Shown piece by piece: positions 44,530 to 55,165 of a stretch of DNA of 64,000 nucleotides. Each line of letters opens with the position of its first letter. Position 1 is the stretch's first letter. The position numbers and the translations under genes are program-made. The notes below the pieces were generated by a model. The model did no database searches. It was not told where the DNA came from and worked only from the letters and a program-made list of their open reading frames with translations. Source of the DNA: Prunella strophiata (Eukaryota > Chordata > Aves > Passeriformes > Prunellidae); the NCBI GenBank assembly GCA_036583965.1, contig JAZBQD010000026.1, forward strand, positions 744,001 through 808,000, read 5' to 3'.

Positions 44530-45004
44530 TTTCCTCCCGTGACTCAGTGGGACTCTCTGTTGGTGCAGGCTGGGGCAGGAGCTGCGGTTTTTCCGCCTCC
44601 CACCCATCCCCGCAGCCGCGCTCTCAGCCCCTCGCTGTGCCCGGCCCCGCCGTCTGCGTGTGCCCCGCGGCCAGCGCAGCCACCAGCAGCCAGGGTGGCT
44701 CTTTGTGCCTGTGCCTGACAGCTGACGCCGGCTCCGGTGACCCCGCGGGCCGAGCCCCCCGAGCCCCCGCGCCGCGCCTGGCGGCTCCCGGCCCGGGCCG
44801 TGGGCGCTGGGAGCGCCCAACCCGCCCCACCGCGGCTTTTCAAGCCCGGGCCGGGCCGTCCCAGCTGCCGGCTGTCGGGTTTGCGGGGGGAGGAATAGCT
44901 CTACACCGGGATTACTCCGAGGTGGAAGCCGCCGGCAGCAGCGCTGCAGCCCTGAGCCAGCGGCAGATGGAATTCCGTGCGGCTGGAGGCTCCAGATGCG
45001 CTGG
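44530..45004. other. CpG-rich block, possible promoter
   Basis: High GC with many CpG (for example 'agcccccgcgccgcgcctgg' at 44762-44781), starting with an AP-1 heptamer at 44540-44546. No TATA box or recognisable first exon. It directly abuts the 42-bp minisatellite. It may be an orphan CpG island or the promoter of a transcript I cannot see. Confidence 0.45.
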
Positions 45005-46055
45005 GTCCAGCTTCCCCTGCACGGGTTCCCGGGTTAAATTGATCAGATCCCGCTTTCCCTGCACGGGTTCCTGGGTTAAATTGATCAGATCCCGCTTTCC
45101 CTGCACGGGTTCCTGGGTTAAATTGATCAGATCCCGCTTTCCCTGCACGGGTTCCCGGGTTAAATTGATCAGATCCAGCTTTCCCTGCACGGGTTCCTGT
45201 CTTAAATTGATCAGATCCCGCTTTCCCTGCACGGGTTCCTGGGTTAAATTGATCAGATCCCGCTTTCCCTGCATGGGTTCCTGTATCAAATTGATCAGAT
45301 CCCGCTTTCCCTGCACGGGTTCCTGTCTTAAATTGATCAGATCCCACTTTCCCTGCGCGGGTTCCTGGATTAAATTGATCAGATCCCGCTTTCCCTGCAC
45401 GGGTTCCTGGGTTAAATTGATCAGATCCCGCTTTCCCTGCACGGGTTCCTGGATTAAATTGATCAGATCCCGCTTTCCCTGCACGGGTTCCTGGGTTAAA
45501 TTGATCAGATCCAGCTTTCCCTGCATGGGTTCCTGGGTTAAATTGATCAGATCCCGCTTTCCCTGCGCGGGTTCCTGGGTTAAATTGATCAGATCCCGCT
45601 TTCCCTGCACGGGTTCCTGGATTAAATTGATCAGATCCAGCTTTCCCTGCACGGGTTCCCGGTTAATTGGGGGGAAAAAAAACAATCAGATCCCGCTTTC
45701 CCTGCACGGGTTACTGGATTAAATGATCAGATCCCGCTTCCCTGCACGGGTTCCTGGGTTAAATTGATCAGATCCCGCTTTCCTGCACGGGTTCCTGGGT
45801 TAAATTGATCAGATCCCGCTTTCCCTGCACGGGTTCCCGGGTTAAATTGATCAGATCCCGCTTTCCCTGCACGGGTTACTGGATTAAATTGATCAGATCC
45901 CGCTTTCCCTGCACGGGTTCCTGGATTAAATTGATCAGATCCCGCTTTCCCTGCATGGGTTCCTGGATTAATTGATCAGATCCCGCTTTCCCTGCACGGG
46001 TTCCCGGGTTAAATTGATCAGATCCAGCTTTCCCTGCACGGGTTCCCGGGTTAAA
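45005..46055. repeat. 42-bp minisatellite, about 25 copies
   Basis: Each unit joins 'cccgctttccctgcacgggt', 'tcctgggttaaattgatcag' and 'at', with the BclI palindrome TGATCA. Variation is concentrated at two places: 'cctgggtt / cccgggtt / cctgtctt / cctggatt' and 'cccgctt / ccagctt'. Between 45660 and 45800 several units carry indels, including an insertion of G and A runs. Because 42 is divisible by 3, a 14-residue period stays in frame and gives long false open frames on both strands. Confidence 0.97.
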
Positions 46056-46899
46056 GCGCTGCCAAAGGATCCGAGGCTCGCTTGGGATTCAATGCGAGAA
46101 GGCAGCAGCAGGAGCAGTGACCGCTGTCGTTGAACCCCTTCCCTGCTCTCCCCCAGCTCCCGGGGGAGATGACCCCTCTCTCTGCCTCCCAGCCACCCGC
46201 ACTGATTTTTATTCCAACCTCAGCGAACCTCGCTCCCGGTGGGGTTGGAGGTGAGAGGCTCCGGAGCTGTGAGCAGCATTCGGGGCCAGGCGGGGACGTG
46301 CACGGCCACCGCTGCCCCGTCACCAGGGTCACGGGCACGGGGACAAACCCACACCAGGACTTATTCCATCATTATTCCATCCGTCCCGCACATTTCCTGC
46401 TGCGCTGATACAATCCCACCGCTTTGGGAGCACTCCAGGCTGGCACGGAGCCCTTGCCGTGCGTGGTGCCGGGAGCAGTTTGGTGCCCAGGGTGCCTCTG
46501 TGACCCTGCCGAGGTGGCACAGAGCCAGGTGGGACATGAGGCCTCTGCAACACGGGGAAAGACAAAAGGGGAGCTGGAAGTCCCGGGTGTCTGCATGGAG
46601 GGTGAGATTCCTAAAGAAAATGAAAGTATGGAGACTTTTTGCCGTGAAACTTGGCACCAGGGAATTCCGTGCTGCTTGGAGCTGGCTGTGCCTGCTTTCG
46701 TGAGGGAAAGGCAGAAGGATGCAGCTGGAGGGCCCTGAGCCTTGGGAAGGAGCCGGCGTTCGGAGCAGGCTCCTTGAAGGGACAGGACACGGCTATGCCA
46801 GACAGGCCGTGGATAATGCAACGCTCCCCCGGGGCAAGGTGGGGCGGTCGCTCTGGCCGTGCTGGAGGAGCTTTGGGTGCCTGATTCCCTGCGGGATGC
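46056..46899. other. GC-rich interval between the CpG blocks
   Basis: No repeat or exon recognised. Part of this interval contains CpG-rich spots (46200-46340). Confidence 0.35.
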
Positions 46900-47720
46900 T
46901 GAGCACAGCGGGAAAGCCCAGAGCCCTCCAGCTGGAGAGCGCGGCCAGGGCCGGCAAGAGCAAGGCGGTGGCAGCGGGCGGCTCCTGCAGCATCTGCCCT
47001 TCGCCCAGCGCTCCGGGAGAGCCGCCGGGGGGGAGCGAGTGCCAGCCGGTGCCCAAGGAGCCGGGCTCTCGTTTCCCCGCAGACACCCATTGGCCGGGCA
47101 CCAGCCCGTGCTCGAGGGACGCGGATCGAGTGGCCGCGGCTCGCATTATCGGGCGGCTTCCCCGCCGCGGTTGTGTCCGTGTGTCCCTGCGCCGCAGATC
47201 GGGTTACGGCACCTCCACAAAGCCCCAGCCATGCATTATTCAGCCGCTGTGCTACCGTAGATGTCGGGGTGGGGAGCTGAGCCCTGCGCCTGCCGGAGCA
47301 GCTGGGCCCAGGCAGCGCCCGAGCCGGGGCTGCTGCTGTAAATCAGCCCCAGGATGAGCAGGATGCGAGCGGGAGCTGGCGGAAACCACCCGGAGGTACC
47401 TGGCTCCAGGAATGCTTTATTTAGCACGAGTGAAAGCCGCGCTGCGAATTCCCGTCAGAGGGAACCGGCGGCTTCCCGCCCGCGCCGCCGGGCCGTGGGG
47501 AACCTCCCCGGGGGTCAGACCGCGGGACGGGGCTCTGACCTCCCGACCGCCCGCTGAACCGGAGGCAAAAAGCCGATCGGTGGCATAAACCTCATCCCGG
47601 GAGGCTCCGTGCTCGGGAGAGCCGCGAGGAGGGAGCAGCCAAGGGTCTTGGCCGTGGCTCTTTGTTCCGAGCATCATTCCCGGCTCCCGGCTGTCAGCGC
47701 CGGGCGCCCGCAGACGTTCA
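46900..47720. other. CpG island, possible orphan promoter
   Basis: Over 800 bases with dense CpG, for example 'tcgggcggcttccccgccgc' (47149-47168). A CCAAT box on the minus strand (ATTGG, 47089-47093) sits in the densest part. The 47200-47260 piece ('gccatgcattattcagccgc') is repeat-free and AT-richer, like an embedded conserved element. No start exon could be identified on either strand. Confidence 0.5.
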
Positions 47721-48574
47721 GTGAATGAGAAACGCCCGGGGCAGAGCGAAAGGAAATATTCCCGCACTGCAGGGGGAAAAAAGTTCCCCCTGGGTTGAGT
47801 CTTTTGCGGGGAAACGTTGTTTTTCTGACACTTGGGATTGGTGGGAGAAATCCTTTCCGATGGAATTTCAGTTGGGAAACCGGACAGGCGAATGAAAGTG
47901 AGCAGAGTTGATGGCAGTGAAGCTGGGGTTTATTATAGTCACAGCTGAATATTTCATTTTGGTTCCACATCAACTTCATTCTAATTTATTAAAGTCACGT
48001 TGCTTTTACAGTTTTCTCTCTTTTTATAAATAATCCAGTGAAAACACAAGCATTACAGAGCAATAAATCGGGAATATCCCATTCAGCACAAGTCAGGCTC
48101 CCACACTGCCTTTCTCCAAATGCCATCTTTTCCAAGAAAACCCAGTCTCAGCCTTTTCCATCAGAATTCCAAGTTCCTTCATTGCTCCGTGTCTCTCACC
48201 AATGCACCTTTGCCACTTTTCCCAAGCGTCAAAACCATAAATCCCATCAGAGTTCTGTGCAGGTGGGGGGTGTCCAGCAGCCCCACCTGTGGAATAACAT
48301 CTCATGAATTCCCAGTTCATGCCATCCAAGTTCTGGTCTGGATCAGTGCATCTTTCATGTTCCATTTTCCTCCATCTCCTTCCACTGGCAGTTGGGATGT
48401 GGAGCAGGAGAAGGTGATGGGAACACCAGCAAAGATATTCCCAGCTTCGACAGATTTTAAATCTGAAATCCTGGGCAGACCAAGGATCCCGGGAGTTTCT
48501 GGATCAGCAAGTCCATGGGGAAATTCCCACTTTGGGAATCAGTGGTCGTTCCCCAAGGATCAAACAACACCAAA
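47721..48574. other. Flank of the CpG island, no gene seen
   Basis: Becomes AT-rich at 47930-48070 ('ttctaatttattaaagtc', 'tttttataaataatccag'). No repeat or coding feature recognised. Confidence 0.35.
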
Positions 48575-48946
48575 TCCTCTCCTATCTCTCCTCTCCTCTC
48601 CTCTCCTCTGGCCTCTCCTCCTTCTCCTCTCCTCTCCGTCCTCCTCTCTTCCGCTTCCTCTCCTCTCCTCTCCTCTCCTCTCCTCTCCTCTCCTCTCCTC
48701 GCCTCTCCTCTTCCTCTCCTCTCCTCTCCTCTCCTCTCCTCTCCTCTCCTCCTCCTCATCTCCTCTCCTCTCCTCTCCTCTCCTCTCCTCGTCCCTCCTC
48801 TCCTCGTCCTCTCCTCTCCTCTCTCTCCTCTCCTCTATCCTCTCCTCTCCTCTCACTCTCCTCTCCTCTCCTCTCCTCCTCCTCATCCTCTCCTCTCCTC
48901 TCCTCTCCTCTCCTCTCCTCTCCTCTCCTCTCCTCTCCTGCTCCCT
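48575..48946. repeat. (TCCTC)n polypyrimidine satellite, 372 bp
   Basis: Same 5-bp pyrimidine motif and same strand orientation as the block at 21725-22482, with G, A and T interruptions (ctctggcctc, ctcctcatctc, ctctatcctc). Open frames across it are artefacts. Confidence 0.97.
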
Positions 48947-49084
48947 TTTCCAGGCTCCTGCTCCCAGAATTTCCTCCCCCCTGGATCTGTGCTGCCCCAA
49001 GTCTCTCACTCCACGTTGTGCTCTGCAACTTCCCTGGCCGAGCCTTGCTGGCCGTGCCTTTTATTTCTCAATGGACAAGCTTAA

Positions 49085-49250
49085 CAGAGATGTCTTGGGT
49101 TTTTAAAAATAGTTAATATTTAAATATTAATTGAGCCATTAATTACATCTGAGCCCCAGAACAAAACAGCTGTGAATAATTAATGAAAGGGCCTATGGTA
49201 AATGCCTCTAATAATTCACAAAGCGACCAAACCAGGTATTTCCAGAGCAT
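49085..49250. promoter_or_regulatory. Candidate enhancer dense in TAAT sites
   Basis: Contains 'agttaatatttaaatatt' (49111-49128), ATTAATTA (49138-49145), 'gaataattaatga' (49174-49186) and 'ctaataattcac' near 49208, plus an E-box CAGCTG at 49167-49172. The block is repeat-free and sits between a simple repeat and a CR1 piece. Homeodomain binding is the obvious reading, but conservation is unseen. Confidence 0.4.
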
Positions 49251-49380
49251 TCAGAGGGAGGAGAAGCAGGGAGTGGGGAGGGAAGGAAATGCAGGAACAT
49301 TGAGAGAAGGGGCTAAAAGGCAAGATGGAGCATTATAGGCTGTTTGATGCTGTTCTCCCAAGGCTTTCTCAGCATCATTT

Positions 49381-49473
49381 GAGCACCCTGGTCCAGTGGA
49401 AGGATGGCAGGGGGCTGGGACTGGGTGGTGTTGAGGGTCCCTCCAACCTCAACTATTCAGAGCTTCTCTGATT
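49381..49473 (+). mobile_element. Diverged CR1 3' tail
   Basis: 'gagcaccctggtccagtgga', 'gtgttgagggtccctccaac' and 'ctcaactattcagagcttct' read as a worn sense CR1 end. Confidence 0.65.
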
Positions 49474-49794
49474 GTTCATCTCCATAACATCCATCTGCTG
49501 GGATGGGATTTTCTCTGGGATTCGTAGTGGGAAAGCTGAGCCCCAGGGATGCTGGGTGTCACCCAAAAGCAGCCCTAGGAAGAGCACCAGGATTCCTGAC
49601 TCCCAGATGTTTGGACCACACCTCTCTGAAACACCAGGATTTCTGGACCCCACTGAGGTGGCTGCTCTCTGACCAACCTGCCCTGCAAGAAGGACCAGTC
49701 CATGTGGTATTCACATTTCTCTGAACCTGGGAGAAGCAGGAAGAGAAGCAGAGAAAAGAATGATCAAAACAATTCTTATCTCATTTGCTGCTCC

Positions 49795-50075
49795 TGTGGA
49801 GTGTAATATGGAGACTGTTTACCCACAGTGATGGGGTTTTGTTTCCCTGGCCTATCAGGGCCAGGTGTGTGTCCAGACTGTCAGTCAGGAGACAGTCATG
49901 AGATTTTGTTCAGTTCAGTTTGGTTCTTGTTCAGTTTCAGTTTAGATGTATTATAGTTTAGGTGTAATATAATATAGAATAATATAGTATAATAAAGTAG
50001 TTAATTAACCTTCTGATATCATGGAGTCCAACTCATCATTCTTCCCTGCCATGGGGCATGCCTGCATTTACAATA
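49795..50075 (+). mobile_element. Probable endogenous-retroviral LTR fragment
   Basis: The AT-rich run 'aatataatatagaataatat', an AATAAAG at about 49991, 'agttaattaaccttctg' and 'catggagtccaactcatc' followed by 'ccttccctgccatggggcat'-like sequence resemble the R/U5 end of songbird ERV LTRs as I remember them. No internal retroviral genes lie beside it, so it would be a solo or truncated LTR. Exact ends are uncertain. Confidence 0.45.
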
Positions 50076-50550
50076 GTCCATGAGGAAAAGATTTTTGTTT
50101 CCACCTTCCACTCCACCCTCCCTCCAGGTGTTTCAAACTCTCCCTCTGGAGCTGCAGTGGGGAAGGTAAATCTCTGTAATTCCATGCACACACTTTACAT
50201 GGCCTGGGAAAAGACTCATTTAGGATATTTATGTTCCACAGATGTAATTCTTAATTACAAGTGGTTTGAGCTTCAGGTAAGGCCAAGGACTTCAGCACTG
50301 AGCACACAGGAGCAGAACACCTCCCTGAGCCTCCTGGAGCTGGGCACTTCATGGTGTCCTTTGAGCTTTGTTTGTGTGGGGGGCTGTGACTAACGACCCC
50401 ATCCAGAGAACAGCTTCTCTGGGAGCTGGCCAGGGCTTGGAGGCACAGAGAAACCATCTCCTGGAACTGCCTGCCAGGAACAAGGCCTGGAGGTGATTTC
50501 TGGGTGTTCCTCTGTGACTCCTGGGGAGGGGATCACAGCTCGAGTCAGAG
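50076..50550. other. Intergenic, no gene seen
   Basis: No repeat or coding feature recognised. Confidence 0.35.
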
Positions 50551-50845
50551 ATTCATGGAATGGTTTGGGTTGGGAGGGACATTAAATCCCATCCAGTGCC
50601 ACCCCTGCCATGGGCAGGGACACCTTCCACTGTCCCAGGCTGCTCCAAGCCTCAGTGTCCAGCCTGGCCTTGGGCACTGCCAGGGATCCAGGGGCAGCCA
50701 CAGCTGCTCTGGGCACCCTGTGCCAGGGCCTGCCCACCCTCACAGGGAACAATTCCCAATTCCCAATCTCCCATCCATCCCTGTCCTCTGGCAGTGGGAG
50801 CCATTCCCTGTGTCCTGTCCCTCTATCCCTTGTCCCCAGTCCCTC
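50551..50845 (-). mobile_element. CR1 LINE 3' fragment, antisense
   Basis: A clear antisense CR1 tail: 'attcatggaatggtttgggt', 'tgccatgggcagggacacct', 'gatccaggggcagccacagc', 'ccctgtgccagggcctgccc' and 'cctctggcagtgggagccat'. It probably continues in degraded form to about 50990. Confidence 0.93.
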
Positions 50846-51244
50846 TGCAGCTCTCCTGGAGCCCTGAGCTCTCCCTGGATCCTTCTCCTCTCCAGGTGAG
50901 CACCCCCAGCTCTCCCAGCCTGGCTCCAGAGGGGCTCCAGCCCTGGAGCAGCTCCACTCTGGACTCCCTCCAGCAGCTCCAGCTCCATTTTATACCGGGA
51001 CCCTCAACACAAATCCTGCCCTGGCACTGCCCATCTCACTCTGCATCCAGTGAAAGCCCAGGCAGCCAGTTTGGAATCGGGCACTGGTGCTGTGGAAGGG
51101 GAATCCCAGCTCTGCCCGCCCAGCAGGCAGCCCGGGGTGACCTTCCCTGCTTGCAGCTGCAGTGGGCAATGGTCCCAGCCCCAGAGCAGCCCCTCAGGGA
51201 TGTGTCCCGATCCCATTTCCAGCCTCTGCTGTGGGGGGACAGCC

Positions 51245-51800
51245 CCGTCCCGGCTCCGTGGTTGATTGACGACCATTAAATGTCCCGCGGTGCCCTACGG
51301 AGAGGGGACACAGCTCCCACTGTCACCTCGGCAGCCTCTCCTTGCGAGGGTTGAAAACGATACAAGCCAGCATGTGCTGGGGAGCTGTGACCCTCTCAAG
51401 CATCTTAACGACCGTGTAATCAGCAGCCATCAGGACCCGGCTGATGAAGCGGTGCCTCTCCCTCCCCGCCACAGAAAGGGTTCACGAAATGTGGCTTTGT
51501 GCCTCCTCGGAGATGAAAAATTCACTGGCCTTCCTCAGCTCCTTGACCTCCTCCAAATCCAGGAGAGAAGGACATGGAGCCCTTTCTGCCTCTGATATCC
51601 ACAACTTTGAGTTCTACAGAGAGTAACAAAACGGAGCAGAGTAATTATTATCAATGTCTCCTGCTCTGTCCATGCGGATGCAGCATTTATAAATTAACCA
51701 AAAACACTTGCAAATCTGCATAACCAGTTCCCCGTGTTCCTAATGCTTTCAATTTATCCTAATAGATATTTAATGAATACTTTATAAAGCCTTAGATGGG
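51245..51800. promoter_or_regulatory. Large candidate conserved non-coding element
   Basis: About 550 repeat-free bases. It begins with the PBX-like TTGATTGAC (51262-51270), continues through CpG-bearing sequence and ends in an AT-rich stretch with 'gtaattattatcaatg' (51641-51656), 'catttataaattaaccaa' and 'atagatatttaatgaata'. The mixture of preserved CpGs and homeodomain-type sites is typical of deeply conserved developmental enhancers. No reading frame was recognised. Confidence 0.4.
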
Positions 51801-54100
51801 GAGTTTTAAAATCAATGGTGCTATTTTATTGCTGTTTGTATTATCTTTATTTGGACGGTGGCTCAGCCCTCTGCTGCCCATTGATTTCAGGCCTGGATCA
51901 ATGAAACCAGGTTTCAGCTTAAATACCTTGGGATGCACTGGAGAAGGTGGATCTGGGAGTAAAAGTCTCTTTGGCAGGTGAGGTCTGGCTGAACTCACAC
52001 TCCAAAGGTAGCACAGGAAATCCAAGATATTGTCCTTGCTCTGCTCTCCTTTTACCTGCAGCTTCTAGGGTGACACAAATTCGTCATCCTGGAAGCCAGC
52101 CCCACTCAACACATCTGGATCCCTCCTTTTGCACAAACTCTGCCCCAGTGAGGGGGCTTTATCCCCATCCAAATCATAGATATTCCCCTAAATACCTCTG
52201 AAATCCTTCTGCAAGTCTCCACAGGTTGTTGGCCACTCTGCCCAGAGCTGATGGATAAATATGGAGCTTGAAAGTTTTCCCCAGTAGTAGCAGGCTTGTC
52301 CAGTTCCAAACCCATTGTTCCATCTCCAGTTCTCTCCAACTTTTTGAATCACAATCGCCCACAGACCGGTGTGGATATGGAATTGTTCCCTGCCCAGTGA
52401 GGGATGAAGAGTTCTAAGTCCCAGGATAACCCCAGGTCAGGATTTAGCTCTGGCAGCAGTGACCTGACATGTCAGTCCCTTCAGGAGGTGATGGGAACCA
52501 TGCTCAAGGCTTCCCCTGGGATCCTGGAGCTTTCCATCAGGAAAAGATTACCTTGTCTCATTGCTGCTCTTGTGAGCAGCAGGTACCTGAGCCCTGCCAC
52601 CCTCCCTTGCTCTCGTGACACTGCCATGCTTGGCCTGGCAGGGCTGTTCTCACATCACTTGGGAGGTTTTCAGATTTAGGAAGGAAAATCCCAAATCACA
52701 GAGTTCCTGAAATCTCCCTTCTCTCTGTCCCTGCAGTTCCTTCACTGCCCTGCAGCTGCTGCCCGTGGAGCCCAGCTCGGGGGGCTCAGCTGCACCCTGG
52801 TGTTAATGCATTGCTCAGGGCACTCATCAGGGCCCCCAGCCCTGGGTCATGGAGGGTTCAGCCCCTCACACGTCTGCTGGGCACAGCCACACTCACAAAT
52901 GGCTTGGGGTGAGCCCCTGCTGTCCCCCACCTCTGCCAGTCCAGCCTGGCAGCTCCAAGTTTGTCCCCAAAGTCCCATCCCAAGGACTTCTGCAGCTCCC
53001 CAGGGGTCCCTTGCTGCTCTGAAGCTGCTGCTGCCCTCGGGAACAAAGGAGCTCCAAGGGCTGGAGCTCTGCTCCCCCGAGCTGGGCTGGTCAATCCTCC
53101 CACTGCCTCTGTGCAGCCTTTTCCCTTCCAGCCCTCTGGGCCTCTTCCCCCTCCAGCCCTTCTCTGGCTCCTGCATGGACTGGCAGCATTTCAGGATCCA
53201 AGGATCAACCACTCTTTCCTCTGTTCTGCAGCTCCCAGAGCCCTCAGGGCACAGCCCAGGGTAATCTGCTGGTAGCTGCTGTCCCCAGGGACAGGATAAG
53301 AGAGGGGACAATATGGGAAGGTCTGTGGGACAGCCCATGGCCTGGAGGGTTCTTAACCCTTTCTGCCCCAGGTCCTGCCTGGAAGAATTCTGCCTGTTAG
53401 AAAGGCCAGCAAAGATTTATGCATGCAGGTCAAATAAACCATCCCACCCAGATATTCCCTCATCCTGTCCCTGGAAAATGGGAGCAATCTCTCCTGGAGG
53501 GTTTTTTACACGCTCTCCTATCAGACACTCCTCTCCTCTGGCTGCAGGTGCATCCAGAGGGATTTGCCACCTTGTTGTTCCTGCTGTTTTGGTGGGAAGT
53601 TTGAAATCTGTCTTGTGTCCAAGCCTGGGGACACTGGAATTGGCCATCCAGCCTTTGGCTGGAATGACCCTCCCCTGGCATGAGCCTCGTGGCTCCAGCA
53701 CATGGCTGCTGAGCAGGACAGCCAGGAAGCCACATCAGGTGTGAGAACCTGAGCCCATCTCAGGGGGTTTCTTCCAAGCTTTGGCTGCTTTTCCCCAGGC
53801 CAAGCTCCCCTCGGGTGGGCTTGTCAGTGGGGCCACCAGGGGTGGGCAGTGACATCTGGGCTGCTCACCTGACAGCTCCGAGGGAGGAAAGGCCCTGACC
53901 ACCAGCTCTGAGTGACCAGACCACCAAGGAGGGCACTGGGAGGCCCAGCAAGGTTGGGGAAAACGGGGTTAGAAATAACCTGAGACACTGAGGGGTGGCT
54001 TTGGTACCCATTCCCGGGAGATGGGGCGCTGGGAGAGCACAGCTTTGCCTGCTCTGAAAGGACAGAAATTGCTGACGGGATAAACCTGCCCTGCTTTGGC
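51801..54100. other. Intergenic, no gene seen
   Basis: Ordinary mixed sequence. No repeat of useful length, RNA gene or exon recognised. Confidence 0.35.
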
Positions 54101-54109
54101 TGCCCTGCA

Positions 54110-54350
54110 CTCCTGTCCCCGGAGGAGCGGGGACAAAGCGCGCTCCTGTCGCCCTGCGAGCGCTCCCGGCTGCTCCGAGCCGCCTGCCCGGCCCCATCCC
54201 GGGATTCTCCCCGCCGCAGAGCCGGGCTGAGCCGCTGCCCGAGTGCCATTCTTTGTCCCCAGAACAAAACCAGGCGCACGGAGCAGCTGCCACCGCGCCC
54301 GGGGCCGCTGTCACCCGCGGAGGTGCTCGGGGCTGGGGTCCCCTCCCGTG
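54110..54350. other. Small CpG-rich patch
   Basis: Dense CpG (for example 'gacaaagcgcgctcctgtcg' at 54132-54151). No associated exon recognised. Confidence 0.4.
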
Positions 54351-54798
54351 TCCCAGCGCGGCTCTTGGGGCTGTCCCTGCACCTCTGCATCCTCTCCGCT
54401 GCCACACTGGGCTGGCAGAGCAGCAGGACGGGCTTCTCCTTCTCTGCTGTGTGGCACTGGGAGTGGCACTGGGCGTGGCAGGAGTGTCAGGGGACAGCGG
54501 TGACAGCCCAGGTGTACCCACAGCTCCCAGACATTTGTGGGTGGATCTGAGGCTGCTGCATGAGACTCATTTATTCAGGCGAGCTTTTCTGCCCGCGGGT
54601 CTCCCAGAAGCAAAACAATTTCATCAAGTGGCTTTGACACTTGGAATTATTCCTTGATTTGCTTTTTGCTAATTTCCCTTCCCTGCTCCAGGAGGGTCAG
54701 GATTGAAGAGTTGCTGCTCTTCAGCGGGGCTGTCTCAGGTCAGAGGGAGCCTCTGCTCCCAGCCCAGCCCCTCCAGGCTTCATGGGCACACATTTTTT

Positions 54799-54963
54799 GG
54801 CAGGACAAGGGTGAATGGTTTTAAGCTGAAGTGGGGTCGATTTAGGTTGGATATTGGGAAGGAATTCCCAGTTTCTGTGAGGGTGGGCAGGCCCTGGCAC
54901 AGGGTGCCCAGAGCAGCTGTGGCTGCCCGTGGATCCCTGGCAGTGCCCAAGGCCAGGTTGGCC
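54799..54963 (+). mobile_element. CR1 LINE fragment
   Basis: 'ggcaggacaagggtgaatgg', 'gattgggaagga'-type sequence, 'gagggtgggcaggccctggc', 'ggtgcccagagcagctgtgg' and 'ccctggcagtgcccaaggcc' are internal sense CR1. The 3' tail is missing. Confidence 0.88.
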
Positions 54964-54989
54964 AATAGCTGGAAAAAGTTAAAATGAAG

Positions 54990-55133
54990 GTGGTGAGTTC
55001 TAGAATTACCTGAAAAACTTCATGTCAATCCTTGATGGTTTCATGCACTTTTTTTTTTTTTTTTTCATATACTTTTGGCTTTCATTTTTTAAATTTTTTT
55101 TTATTTTGTTCTGTTAAGAGACATATAAAATGC

Positions 55134-55165
<32 letters not shown>

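Noticed and set aside
44340..45722. Open frame of 460 codons with a 14-residue repeat
   Set aside because: The repeat is the 42-bp minisatellite in frame. The leading part is intergenic and CpG-rich sequence with no recognisable domain, and the minus strand is equally open.
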